DNA of 26,322 nucleotides. Source: CAYWNA01 sp964459305. Lineage in GTDB: Bacteria > Planctomycetota > Planctomycetia > Pirellulales > Pirellulaceae. Each line of letters begins with the position of its first letter. The first letter of the stretch is position 1. The stretch is taken from assembly GCA_964459305.1 (NCBI GenBank), contig CAYWNA010000184.1:1-26322 (forward strand), in the 5' to 3' direction. A program made the position numbers and the translations under genes. Positions 1 to 7,632 of this stretch are shown one piece after another. Below the pieces are notes generated by a model. The model had not been told where the DNA came from. It searched no databases and saw only the letters and a list, made by a program, of their open reading frames with translations.

Positions 1-300
1 TAGCTGAATTCGCGCGTGAGCCGCAGGGCTTGCGAGCTTAGTCGTGGGTCGGCGAAAGCCGACTCACTATAAACGGTGAGGTCGCTTCGGCGGCCAAAGC
101 CTACCTGGGCGGGTCCGTACCTGTCCAGAACTTGTTTCTCGAACTTCATTATAGGAGGTATGCAGCTAGTGCCACCCTAAAAAGTGGTAGCGAAGGAGCC
201 AGGAAACAAGACCTGGGGAGGAAGCACGTTTCGGCCTCGGCGGAGTGCCAGCCACCGCGAATCGGTGAAGCATGGCGGTCCAACGTCCTCGAAAGATCGT
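1..300 (+). ncRNA. Structured RNA-like stretch, possible 5' part of a degraded group II intron
   Basis: No convincing protein is encoded here. The plus strand folds into a run of local hairpins. A 10-bp stem at 44-53/58-67 is capped by a GAAA tetraloop with one G-U pair. A 6-bp stem at 80-85/90-95 is capped by TTCG. Further short stems lie around 161-193 (GCCAC/GTGGT), 202-218 (CCAGG/CCTGG) and 255-270 (CACCG/CGGTG). GTGAG at about 16 resembles the 5' end of group II introns. GNRA and UUCG caps in series are typical of large structured RNAs such as intron domain I. No reverse transcriptase follows; instead a recombinase remnant begins at 320. The intron assignment is inference, and another large non-coding RNA is possible. 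Confidence 0.35.
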
Positions 301-319
301 CGGCGGGCGGCAAATACGG

Positions 320-640
320 TTAGCGGCTCGTCACCTCCTTGACCGTTTGTTCTTCCGGTTTCTTCTTGTCCACCGGTGGAATCGCGTGCTTGTGCCGTAT
401 CCAGGAAATACTAGAGCGGGTGAAGGCGTTGCCCTTGTTGCTCTTGAGTCCTTCGGCGTTGAGCTGGGCGGCGATTTCGTCATCGGAGTAGTTCTGTGCT
501 AACTCTCGCACACGCTGTACCAACGCGTCGCTATGACGCCAACGTTCGGACGCTGGGCGAGGTAGTGCTACATGAAGATCCTCGCACTGGCCGCCTTGCC
601 AACGCACGTGCAGGATCGCCCCGCCGCGATCGGGTTTTTC
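320..640 (-). pseudogene. C-terminal remnant of a serine recombinase (resolvase/invertase family)
   Basis: The minus-strand frame ending at 320 encodes a segment with the look of the C-terminal part of large serine recombinases common in planctomycetes. It has a beta-strand stretch ILHVRWQGG, then a proline-rich link, then a helix-turn-helix-like block containing DDEIAAQLNAEGLKS and SSISWIRHKH. The N-terminal catalytic resolvase domain with its nucleophilic serine and the zinc-ribbon part are absent. The frame stays open upstream to 868, but that part has low-complexity, non-family sequence and overlaps an intron-like hairpin on the other strand. The recombinase homology therefore seems to begin near 631-640. 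It is best read as a dead fragment left by a lost mobile element. Confidence 0.6.
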
Positions 641-666
641 CGCCGAGGCGATGGACCGGGGTTCGC

Positions 667-691
667 CCGGTGCGGGAAAGCCGCACGCCGG
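667..691 (+). other. GAAA-capped hairpin resembling the one after group II intron reverse-transcriptase genes
   Basis: The plus strand reads CCGG-TGCGG-GAAA-G-CCGCA-CG-CCGG, a two-part stem (4 bp plus 5 bp) with a GAAA cap. A hairpin of this design, with a GCGG/CCGC core, commonly lies near the 3' end of the reverse-transcriptase gene in bacterial group II introns. It abuts the end of the recombinase homology, so two mobile-element remnants seem joined near 640-660. No domain V hairpin was confirmed downstream, so this could also be an unrelated structure. Confidence 0.3.
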
Positions 692-770
692 TAGATACAG
701 GGAATGAACCCTGTCGCGACAACGGGGAGGCGGTGGCTGAAATTTTCCTTCTGCCACTGCTTTACCCACT

Positions 771-810
771 AAGAATTCAGGCGGTGAGGACGTAATCCGT
801 CTGAATTCTT
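771..810. repeat. Inverted repeat with GAATTC core
   Basis: Arms AAGAATTCAGGCGG (771-784) and CCGTCTGAATTCTT (797-810) pair over 14 positions with one G-T wobble around a 12-base loop. No run of T follows on either strand, so a simple intrinsic terminator is not supported. It may mark the edge of a mobile remnant. Confidence 0.6.
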
Positions 811-1090
811 GCGAATTCGGCCGCGACCGACGTTGAATCGCCAGACGATCATGCCGTGAGGCTACCAATCGAATCGGTCCAGTGACCGCCTACCGCGAAC
901 ACATCGGATACAAACGGATACATTCCGATTGCGAATCGCAACAGGACAAGCCGCACCGTTACTGGTACAATAGTCTATCGGGCAAGTTGCGGTGTCTCTT
1001 TTTGGGCCCGATCCAAGAGCACTCAGGTTGCAGCCGTCGAATGGTCGCTTTGAGCCCGTTTTTGTTCCAGTCCCGAAGGGACGCCCCGAA
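811..1090. other. Intergenic stretch without a recognisable gene
   Basis: Open frames exist on both strands (for instance minus 1212-862) but none shows a family motif or a good ribosome-binding site. The only item noted is a TGTATCCG-type doublet on the minus strand at 906-922, which also occurs at 7640-7656. Confidence 0.4.
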
Positions 1091-1093
1091 GAT

Positions 1094-1145
1094 AGCCCAG
1101 GGTGGAGTGACGTGAGTCGGGCGAACGTCACGCAACCCTGGGGTA
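1094..1145 (+). repeat. Palindromic repeat copy A (AGCCCAGGGT...ACCCTGGGG)
   Basis: Outer arms CCCAGGGT and ACCCTGGG flank an inner inverted pair, TGACGT (1108-1113) and ACGTCA (1125-1130). A related copy in the opposite orientation lies at 1277-1321. Elements of this AGCCCAGGGT style are common in planctomycete intergenic DNA, as far as I can recall. The function is unknown. Confidence 0.6.
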
Positions 1146-1276
1146 AAGTAACCAACTGCGCTTCCAAAGCCCCAACCAGGGCGGCCCTAATGCTACTGCG
1201 CTGAGTTGCCAAGACACCAACGAATGCACCATGGACGCAGGGCCACCCCTTCGGGGTTTCGGTTGGCCTGACCTAG

Positions 1277-1321
1277 ATATCCCAGGGTTCCGCGACGTTC
1301 GCAGATTCACGTCGCTGGGCT
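1277..1321 (-). repeat. Palindromic repeat copy B, inverted relative to copy A
   Basis: Read on the minus strand it begins AGCCCAGCGACGTGAATC, carries GCGAACGTCGCG in the middle and ends ACCCTGGGA. This parallels copy A (1094-1145), which has GTGAGTCGGGCGAACGTCAC in the same place. Two inverted copies about 130 bases apart could delimit a small mobile unit or form one long foldback. Confidence 0.55.
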
Positions 1322-1391
1322 GACATAGGATCGTGCCTTTGACACTGAAGAAGCCGACGATGGCGATTCAGGATCGTGACGGAGACTGACC

Positions 1392-2894
1392 ATGTCCACT
1401 GACGTGCATTCCGAAACGCACGCCTCCGAAAGCCGTACTGCCGGTCAGGATTCTCCCTCGCACGGAAGATGGTGGAAACGTGGTTTACTGGCCCTTGGCG
1501 TCGTCGCGGTGATCGCGACGGCTGCCTCATTCATGCCCGGCGCCATTTCGACACGGGAGACCGGTCCCAAGCTGACTTACACGATTGCGCGCGGCGATCT
1601 GATTGTCTCCGTGACCGAACAAGGGACATTGGAGAGCTCGAACAATACGGAAGTCAAATGCAAGGTCCGAGGTTACAACACCGTCATCTGGGTGATCGAA
1701 GGCGGTACGGAGGTGAAGGAAGGCGACGAATTGGTCAGACTCGACACGAAGCGAATCGAGGATGCCATCAGTCTGCAAACGACGAACGCTCATACAGCGA
1801 GGGCCACTCTCGCCCAATCCGAAGCTGCGGTGGCCAGAGCGAAGATCGCGATCCCGGCGTACCTGGAAGGCAGTTATCAGACGCAGTTGAAATCATTCGA
1901 GAGGGCGTTGAAAATTGCCGAGACGAATCTAGCCACCGCCCAGAAGACGCTTGATCATACGCGGTTGATGTTTAAGCGTGGCTACGTAACGGAATTGGAA
2001 GTTGAAGGGAATGCGTTCACGGTCAAGCAAGCTCAGTTGGAACTGGACGTCATACAGACCGAGATCGATGTTCTGAATAAATACACCATGGAAATGCAAC
2101 TGGAGACGCTGCGAGGCAACTTGACCGCAAATGAATCAAAGCTGGAAGCGGACAAGGCGGGGCTCGAGATGGATGAGGGGCGTCTCGCTCTCGCGGAGAA
2201 AGAATTGGAGGCCTGCGTCATCAAGGCCCCAAGGAGCGGCTTGGTGATTCATCCTTCGGCCGCAGCATGGAAAGATACACCAGACATCGCCAAAGGTGCG
2301 AACGTACGCAAGGATCAAGTCCTGCTGCTCATGCCCGACCTGTCCCAGATGCAAGTCAAGGTCGGTATTCACGAATCCATCGTCGACCGCATCAAGCCGG
2401 GACAGGCTGCCAGAGTAACGTTGCCCGACCAAACGATTGACGGCGAGGTTTCCTCCGTGTCTTCAGTGACCAAGCCAGCCGGCTGGTGGACCGGTAACGT
2501 GGTGAAATATGACACGATCATCGAGCTGCCCTCGGTGGATGGGCTGAAACCTGGCATGAGCGCCGAGGTGGAAGTGGTCATGGATCGGCACGAGGATGTT
2601 TTGATGATACCTGTGGCCGCAGTGGTGGAAACTGCGGAGGGAGATTTCTGTTGGGTCAAGACGGCCGAGGGAGTGAAACGGCGTTCGCTTGTGCTCGGCG
2701 ACACCGACGACTCGTTTATTGTCGTCACGGCGGGGCTGAAGGAAGGGGACGAGGTTGTGCTCAATCCGCTTGCCTTCATCGACGAGGCACAAAACGAGGT
2801 GCTGAAACCGTTCGACGAAAAGAAGCGGCCGAAGCCGGATTCAGATGAGTCCGGTACCGGGTCCAGGCCACAAAAGCCAAGTTCCGACAAGTAG
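1392..2894 (+). CDS. HlyD/MacA-family periplasmic adaptor (first of three tandem paralogues)
   Basis: A 500-residue membrane-fusion protein that would link an inner-membrane transporter to an outer-membrane channel. The N-terminus is cytoplasmic (about 1-28), followed by one membrane anchor (about 30-48). The first half of the lipoyl-like barrel-sandwich is at about 68-118 (GDLIVSVTEQGTLES and EGGTEVKEGDELVRLD). A long alpha-helical coiled-coil hairpin covers about 120-275, with the second lipoyl half at 275-292 (CVIKAPRSGLVIHPSAA). Beta-barrel and membrane-proximal domains follow (RVTLPDQTIDGEV, GLKPGMSAEVEV, GLKEGDEVVLNP). The ATG at 1392 has a GGAG at 1381-1384. A perfect TTGACA occurs at 1339-1344 but no good -10 follows it. 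The C-terminal tail is charged and low-complexity. Its TAG stop lies inside a palindromic element. The exported substrate is unknown. Confidence 0.9.
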   Translation: MSTDVHSETHASESRTAGQDSPSHGRWWKRGLLALGVVAVIATAASFMPGAISTRETGPKLTYTIARGDLIVSVTEQGTLESSNNTEVKCKVRGYNTVIWVIEGGTEVKEGDELVRLDTKRIEDAISLQTTNAHTARATLAQSEAAVARAKIAIPAYLEGSYQTQLKSFERALKIAETNLATAQKTLDHTRLMFKRGYVTELEVEGNAFTVKQAQLELDVIQTEIDVLNKYTMEMQLETLRGNLTANESKLEADKAGLEMDEGRLALAEKELEACVIKAPRSGLVIHPSAAAWKDTPDIAKGANVRKDQVLLLMPDLSQMQVKVGIHESIVDRIKPGQAARVTLPDQTIDGEVSSVSSVTKPAGWWTGNVVKYDTIIELPSVDGLKPGMSAEVEVVMDRHEDVLMIPVAAVVETAEGDFCWVKTAEGVKRRSLVLGDTDDSFIVVTAGLKEGDEVVLNPLAFIDEAQNEVLKPFDEKKRPKPDSDESGTGSRPQKPSSDK

Positions 2895-2956
2895 CCGAAG
2901 CCGCAAGACTTTGGGAAGCGAAGGCAACTCGCCCAAATTCTGGCGAATTCGGCTAC
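2891..2956. repeat. Palindromic element at the hlyD1 stop codon
   Basis: Outer arms GTAGCCGAA (2891-2899) and TTCGGCTAC (2948-2956) are perfect complements. A nested pair AGACTTTGGG/CCCAAATTCT (one mismatch) lies inside. The TAG of the upstream gene is bases 2-4 of the left arm. The element fills most of the 85-base gap to the next start codon. It looks like a dispersed planctomycete miniature repeat and could form a hairpin at the 3' end of the first cistron. Confidence 0.7.
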
Positions 2957-2979
2957 GAAAACCCAAACCAGAAACGATC

Positions 2980-4440
2980 ATGTCGACTGACATGCTTCCA
3001 GAAACGCGAAGCCATCCACAACCGCCGCGTGCGCAACGGCGCGACGATCGTCAGGACGGTTCAAAAGGCCGATGGTGGAAACGCGGGCTGGTGGCGATCG
3101 CCGTGGTAGCCGTGGTAGCGTCGGCTGCCGCGCTGATCCCGGGCGCCAGTTCGTCGCGGGAGATCGGTCCGGAGTTGACTCACACGACCGCGCGTGGCGA
3201 TGTGATCGTCACGGTAACCGAACAAGGGACTCTGGAAAGCTCGGACAACACGGAAATCAAGAACAAAGTCCGGGGGCAGAGCACTGTCATCTGGGTGGTC
3301 GAAGGTGGTACGCAGGTCAAGCCAGGAGACGAACTGGTCAGGTTGGATACGCTGGCGCTCGAAGACGCCATCGCCGAACGCACGAAGTATGCTCATTTGA
3401 CGAGGTCCGGGGCCGAACGAGCCGAAGCTACTGTGAAGGCAGCGGAGCTCGCAATTCCGGAGTACCTGGAGGGCAGGTATCAATCGCAACTGATGTTGCT
3501 GGAGAAGGACCTGACAATTGGCGAGTCGAACCTGCTGACCGAGCAGAACATGCTTGACCATGCCATCACGATGTTTTCACGTGGCTACACGAGTCAATTG
3601 GAGGTTGAGAGGAAAGAGTTCGCGGTCACGCGGGCCGAGTTGAACGTGGAAGTCAAAAAGACCGAGATCCGTGTTCTGAAGGAATACACCAAGAAAATGG
3701 AGCTGGAAACGCTGAACGGCAACTTGAACGCAGCCAGAGCAACGTACGCAGCGGAGGCGGAACGGGCCAAAATGGATGCGGAGCGCCGCGATCTCGCGAA
3801 GAAGGAGCTTGAGTACTGCATCATCAAGGCTGAAAAGAGCGGCATGGTGATTCACCCCTCGGCCGCAAGCTGGAAGAACACTCCGGAGATCGAAGAAGGT
3901 GCGACGGTGCACAAGGATCAGGTCCTGCTGCTCATGCCCGACCTGTCCAAGATGCAAGTGAAGGTCGGTATTCACGAGTCCATCATCGACCGCGTCACAC
4001 CGGGGCTGGCAGCCAGGGTCACGTTGCCCGATAAGACGCTTGGCGGCGAGGTTACCTCCGTGGCCCCCATCACAAGACCGGCAGGTTGGTGGACCGGAAA
4101 TGTAGTGAAATATGACACGATCGTCGAGCTGCCCTCTGCGGAAGGGCTGAAGCCCGGTATGAGCGCCGAGGTCGAGGTAATCATGGCCCGGCACGAGGAC
4201 GTGCTGACGATACCGGCAGCCGCAGTGGTCGAAACCACGGATGGAGATTTCTGTTGGGTCAAGACGGCCGATGGAGCAAGACGGCAATCGCTGGAACTCG
4301 GCGACACCGACGACCAGTTCATTGTCGTCCGAGCGGGTCTCGCGGAAGGGGATGAAGTCGTGCTCGATCCGCTTGCCTGCATTGAGGAAGCACAAACATT
4401 AGTGCTGAAACCGCACGACGAAACAAGGCAAGAAAAGTAG
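2980..4440 (+). CDS. HlyD/MacA-family periplasmic adaptor (second tandem paralogue)
   Basis: A 486-residue adaptor closely related along its whole length to the genes before and after it, so it arose by tandem duplication. The open frame begins upstream at 2845, inside the previous gene. The ATG at 2980 is preferred because its product starts MSTDMLPETR, matching the MSTD starts of both paralogues. No clear Shine-Dalgarno precedes it, so translation may depend on coupling or be leaderless-like. The layout is an N-terminal anchor (about residues 32-50), barrel-sandwich halves around 70-120 and 280-300, a coiled-coil hairpin between, then the barrel and membrane-proximal domain with PAGWWTGNVVKYDTIVELPS. 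It lacks the long charged tail of its neighbours and ends at a TAG inside a 27-bp inverted repeat. Confidence 0.88.
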   Translation: MSTDMLPETRSHPQPPRAQRRDDRQDGSKGRWWKRGLVAIAVVAVVASAAALIPGASSSREIGPELTHTTARGDVIVTVTEQGTLESSDNTEIKNKVRGQSTVIWVVEGGTQVKPGDELVRLDTLALEDAIAERTKYAHLTRSGAERAEATVKAAELAIPEYLEGRYQSQLMLLEKDLTIGESNLLTEQNMLDHAITMFSRGYTSQLEVERKEFAVTRAELNVEVKKTEIRVLKEYTKKMELETLNGNLNAARATYAAEAERAKMDAERRDLAKKELEYCIIKAEKSGMVIHPSAASWKNTPEIEEGATVHKDQVLLLMPDLSKMQVKVGIHESIIDRVTPGLAARVTLPDKTLGGEVTSVAPITRPAGWWTGNVVKYDTIVELPSAEGLKPGMSAEVEVIMARHEDVLTIPAAAVVETTDGDFCWVKTADGARRQSLELGDTDDQFIVVRAGLAEGDEVVLDPLACIEEAQTLVLKPHDETRQEK

Positions 4441-4542
4441 CAGGCACACTCCGTGTGCCGTCCGCTTCGAACCGCCGAAACGACGGTGGCGGACGGCAAC
4501 GGAGTTTTTGGCGGTCGGCACACGGAGTGTGCCTGCTACTTT
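4434..4542. repeat. Long palindromic element with perfect 27-bp arms at the hlyD2 stop codon
   Basis: Arms 4434-4460 and 4516-4542 are perfect complements, with core GCAGGCACACTCCGTGTGCC on the left. After one mismatch the pairing continues for four bases (CCGC at 4462-4465 with GCGG at 4511-4514). A competing inner stem is possible: GCCGTCCGC at 4457-4465 with GCGGACGGC at 4489-4497. The TAG stop of the upstream gene (4438-4440) sits in the left arm, and the next ATG is 22 bases after the right arm. Transcribed, it would form a very stable hairpin between two adaptor cistrons. I recall similar GCAGGCACACGGAGTGTGCC repeats being frequent in Pirellulales genomes. Confidence 0.85.
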
Positions 4543-4563
4543 CAACAAACCGGAAGACCGATC

Positions 4564-6141
4564 ATGTCGACTGACGTGCTGCCAGAAACGCAGAACCACC
4601 TGCAACCCCCGCGTGCGCAACAGCGCGACGATCGTCAGGATTCCTCACAAGGCCGTTGGTGGATACGCGGTCTGATCGCGATTGGTGTGGTCGCCGCAGT
4701 AGCGTCGGCTACCGCGCTGATCTCAGGCGCCAGGCGGTCGCAGGAGACCGGCCCCAAGCTGACTCACACGATCACGCGCGGCGACCTGATCGTCACGGTA
4801 ACCGAACAAGGGATTCTTGAGAGCTCCGAGAACACGGAGATCAAAAACAAAGTTCGTGGTCGGAGCACTGTCACCTGGGTGGTCGAAGGCGGTACGGTGG
4901 TGAAGCCGGGAGACGAATTGGTCAGGCTCGATACTCAGGTGATCGACGATGCCATCGCTGAACGCTCGAAGTATGCCCATTGGTCGAGATCCGCGGCCGA
5001 ACGATCCAAGGCTGATGTGCGAAGAGCGGAACTCGCAATCTCGGAGTACTTGGAGGGCAGGTATCAGTCGCAGTTGATGACGCTGGAGAAGGACCTGGCG
5101 ATTGCCGAGTCGAACCTGCTAACCGAGCAGAACATGCTGGACCATGCTGAAATGATGGGCGAGCGAGGCTACGTAAGTGAATTAGACGTTGAGGACGCAA
5201 CCTTCGCCGTCAAGCGAGCTGAGTTGAACGTGGGAGTCAAGACAACCGAGATCGATGTCCTGAAAGAATACGCGAAGAAGATGCAACTGGAAACGCTGAA
5301 GGGCAACTTGAAAGCAACCAGAGCGAGACACGAAGCGGACAAGGAACGCGCCAAAATGGATGGGATCCGCCGCGATCTCGCCGTGGAGGAGCTTGAGTAC
5401 TGCGTCATCAAGGCCGAAAAGGGCGGCATGGTGATTCACCCCTCGGCCGCACAGTGGAAGACTGGACCGGAGATCGAAGTAGGTGGGACGGTATACAAGG
5501 AGCAGGTCATGCTGCTCATGCCCGACCTGTCGAAGATGCAAGTGAAGCTTGGTATTCCCGAAGCCGCCATCGACCTTATCGAGCCGGGAATGACTGCCAG
5601 CGTCACGCTGCCGGACAAGACGCTCGAGGGCGAGGTTTTCACTGTGGCCTCGGTCGCAGCACCGGCAGGTTTGTTGACCGGAAACGTGGTGCGATATGAG
5701 ACGATCGTTACACTGCCCTCGATCGACGGACTGAAGCCCGGCATGAGCGCCGAGGTTGATGTGGTCGTGAGTCAGCACGAGGACGTGCTGCTGATACCAG
5801 TCGCTGCGGTGGTAGAAACTGCGGAGGGAGACTTCTGTTGGGTCAAGACGGCCGATGGAGCAAGAAAACGGCGTTCGCTCAGACTCGGTGACACCAACGA
5901 TGTGTTCACAGTCGTCAAGGCGGGTTTGAAGGAAGGGGATGAGGTCGTGCTCAATACGGCCGCCTTGGTTGAAGAAGCGCAGATGGATGTACTGACGCCT
6001 CTCGACAAAACGAAGTCGTCAAAGCCCAGTGCCACGAAGCCACCTAGCGACACGAAGCAACAGAAGTCGAAACCAAAAGCAGCTAAGCCCAAGAAAGCGG
6101 ATTCGAAACCGAAAACCACTGGTGCCCAGATTCGTGAATAG
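4564..6141 (+). CDS. HlyD/MacA-family periplasmic adaptor (third tandem paralogue)
   Basis: A 525-residue adaptor with the same plan as the two before it: membrane anchor at about residues 34-52, lipoyl-like halves, a long coiled-coil hairpin, then beta-barrel and membrane-proximal domains (GLKPGMSAEVDVVVSQHED, GDFCWVKTADGARKRRS). The open frame extends back to a GTG at 4453 inside the palindrome, but the ATG at 4564 gives the shared MSTD N-terminus and follows a weak GGAAG (4552-4556). The C-terminus carries a lysine/proline-rich extension of about 50 residues (repeated KPK, KPS), absent from the second copy. Its stop overlaps the start of the permease gene, implying coupled translation and making this copy the likely direct partner of that permease. 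Confidence 0.88.
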   Translation: MSTDVLPETQNHLQPPRAQQRDDRQDSSQGRWWIRGLIAIGVVAAVASATALISGARRSQETGPKLTHTITRGDLIVTVTEQGILESSENTEIKNKVRGRSTVTWVVEGGTVVKPGDELVRLDTQVIDDAIAERSKYAHWSRSAAERSKADVRRAELAISEYLEGRYQSQLMTLEKDLAIAESNLLTEQNMLDHAEMMGERGYVSELDVEDATFAVKRAELNVGVKTTEIDVLKEYAKKMQLETLKGNLKATRARHEADKERAKMDGIRRDLAVEELEYCVIKAEKGGMVIHPSAAQWKTGPEIEVGGTVYKEQVMLLMPDLSKMQVKLGIPEAAIDLIEPGMTASVTLPDKTLEGEVFTVASVAAPAGLLTGNVVRYETIVTLPSIDGLKPGMSAEVDVVVSQHEDVLLIPVAAVVETAEGDFCWVKTADGARKRRSLRLGDTNDVFTVVKAGLKEGDEVVLNTAALVEEAQMDVLTPLDKTKSSKPSATKPPSDTKQQKSKPKAAKPKKADSKPKTTGAQIRE

Positions 6142-7459
6142 CTCCTTCCTCCAAACCGTTCAACTAGGCCTGAAAAGCCTCTTGCTGCAGAAGATGCGTG
6201 CCGGGTTGGCCGCGTTGGGCATCTTCATCGGCACGAGTACCGTGATCTGGTTGGTAGCGATGGGTGAAGGTGTTAGCTATCGAGCGCAGCAGCAAATCAA
6301 AGAGCTTGGCGCGACGAACATCATCGTTCGGAGCAAGGAGACGCACTCAGGCGGCGACGAGGACGCCAACAGTCGTATCAAGACTTATGGCCTGCTGAGA
6401 GACGACTACCGTCGAATCGTCGAGAACATCCCAACCATTAGCCGCGCGGTGCCGATGCGTGAACTTCGCTTCGAATTGCGCCTGGGAAATCGGACTGCCG
6501 ACGCAAAACTCGTGGGTTGCGTCGAGGATTACCTCGAACTCAATCAACTGAAGATCGCTCGTGGGCGATGGCTCACTCCGCGCGACCGCGGTAAGAAGGT
6601 CGTTGTGCTGGCCGACGACACGGCGAAGCGGCTGTTTCCCTTTGAGAATCCGATTGGGCAGACGATCTGGGTGGGGAGCGAATTCTACGTGGTGATCGGT
6701 CAAACCAAGCCGCGCACGGCTTCGGCCGCGATTGGCGGCAGCCTCGATGCCCGCGATTACAACCTGGATGCATACATCCCGCTGAAGACGCTCCGCCGTC
6801 GCGTTGGCGATTTGGTGATGAAGCGTGTTGGAGGCGGTCAAGGTTGGAACTTCGTTGGCGAGAAGGTCGAGCTCAGCCAGATCACCGTGACGGTCGAGAA
6901 CATAGAGGACGTGGACGAGACGGCAGCCATCATCGAGACGCTGCTCAAGAAATATCACGAAAAGGAAGACTACGCAGTGGTTGTGCCCAAGGAGTTGCTG
7001 CGTCAGGCCGAACGGACGCGGGCGATGTTCAATGTGCTGCTGGTGGTTATCGCGGGCATCTCGCTGCTGGTTGGTGGGATCGGCATCATGAACATCATGC
7101 TCGCCACCGTCACGGAGCGGACTCGCGAGATCGGCATCCGTCGGGCCCTGGGCGCAACACGGCAGCACATTATCCAACAGTTTCTTATCGAGACGGTTGT
7201 GCTGACGGCCAGCGGCGGTCTGCTGGGGGTCCTGTTCGGCCTCTGGTGTGGTCCGTTGTTTCGAGGTTTGCGGTCGGCAGTAGCGATGATGTCGCCGGAC
7301 CTAATGCCGCCCATTGTTCACACGCTCGAACCGCGCATCGCGCCTTGGTCGGTGATTCTGTCACTGTTCATTTCCCTCGGCGTGGGGCTCGTATTCGGCG
7401 TCTACCCAGCGCGGCAAGCCGCACACATGGACCCGATCGAAGCTTTGCGTCACGAATAG
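6122..7459 (+). CDS. MacB/FtsX-type ABC transporter permease (no ATPase domain)
   Basis: About 445 residues. A first membrane helix (LAALGIFIGTSTVIWLVAMGEG) is followed by a large periplasmic MacB-core-like domain. The C-terminal FtsX domain has three helices and contains the hallmark GGIGIMNIMLATVTERTREI, GIRRALGA and YPARQAAHMDPIEALRHE. There are no Walker A/B or LSGGQ motifs, so it is the permease half only and needs a separate MacB-type ATPase. The GTG at 6122 overlaps the end of the upstream adaptor by 20 bases. A GTG at 6134 (VNSSFLQTVQLG) is equally possible and would align better with the second permease, which starts MWFRTIQLG. Such permeases act as mechanotransmitters with adaptors and TolC-like channels. 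Confidence 0.88.
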   Translation: MPRFVNSSFLQTVQLGLKSLLLQKMRAGLAALGIFIGTSTVIWLVAMGEGVSYRAQQQIKELGATNIIVRSKETHSGGDEDANSRIKTYGLLRDDYRRIVENIPTISRAVPMRELRFELRLGNRTADAKLVGCVEDYLELNQLKIARGRWLTPRDRGKKVVVLADDTAKRLFPFENPIGQTIWVGSEFYVVIGQTKPRTASAAIGGSLDARDYNLDAYIPLKTLRRRVGDLVMKRVGGGQGWNFVGEKVELSQITVTVENIEDVDETAAIIETLLKKYHEKEDYAVVVPKELLRQAERTRAMFNVLLVVIAGISLLVGGIGIMNIMLATVTERTREIGIRRALGATRQHIIQQFLIETVVLTASGGLLGVLFGLWCGPLFRGLRSAVAMMSPDLMPPIVHTLEPRIAPWSVILSLFISLGVGLVFGVYPARQAAHMDPIEALRHE

Positions 7460-7486
7460 TGGCTTTTCGCATTTGGTGAGCCACCA

Positions 7487-7620
7487 GATCGTTTGACCGC
7501 TGGGCCAACGGCCCGCGCGGGAGTTGAGCTGGGACTGGCGCCTTTCATCACGTTGGGCTCAGTCGAAACGCAACGTCCTCGCCGACGCGCGGCCCGTTGG
7601 GCACTGCGGTTAAACGATGG
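7487..7620. repeat. Palindromic element, full copy (ATCGTTTRACCGC arms)
   Basis: The left arm (7488-7515) and the reverse complement of the right arm (7585-7618) match as ATCGTTT-R-ACCGC, then GCC(C)AACGG and CCGCGCG, with a few differences and one indel. They enclose about 70 bases. A half copy with the same left arm and the following GAGTTGAGCTGG lies at 11447-11494. This looks like a miniature, non-coding dispersed repeat between the two transporter sets. Confidence 0.7.
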
Positions 7621-7632
7621 GGTTGTAACGGC

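Noticed and set aside
862..1212. Minus-strand open frame of 116 codons
   Set aside because: It runs through palindromic repeat copy A, and its composition looks like translated repeat; no motif or start signal supports it.
1339..1344. Perfect TTGACA as a promoter for the first adaptor
   Set aside because: No acceptable -10 hexamer at 16-18 bases downstream, so not listed as a promoter.
3577..4395. Long minus-strand open frame of 272 codons across the second adaptor
   Set aside because: It is antisense to a strongly supported gene; similar antisense frames occur over all paralogues as a result of codon bias.
4453..4563. Upstream extension of the third adaptor from a GTG inside the palindrome
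   Set aside because: The ATG at 4564 gives the MSTD N-terminus shared by all three paralogues, and the extension is encoded by the repeat arm.
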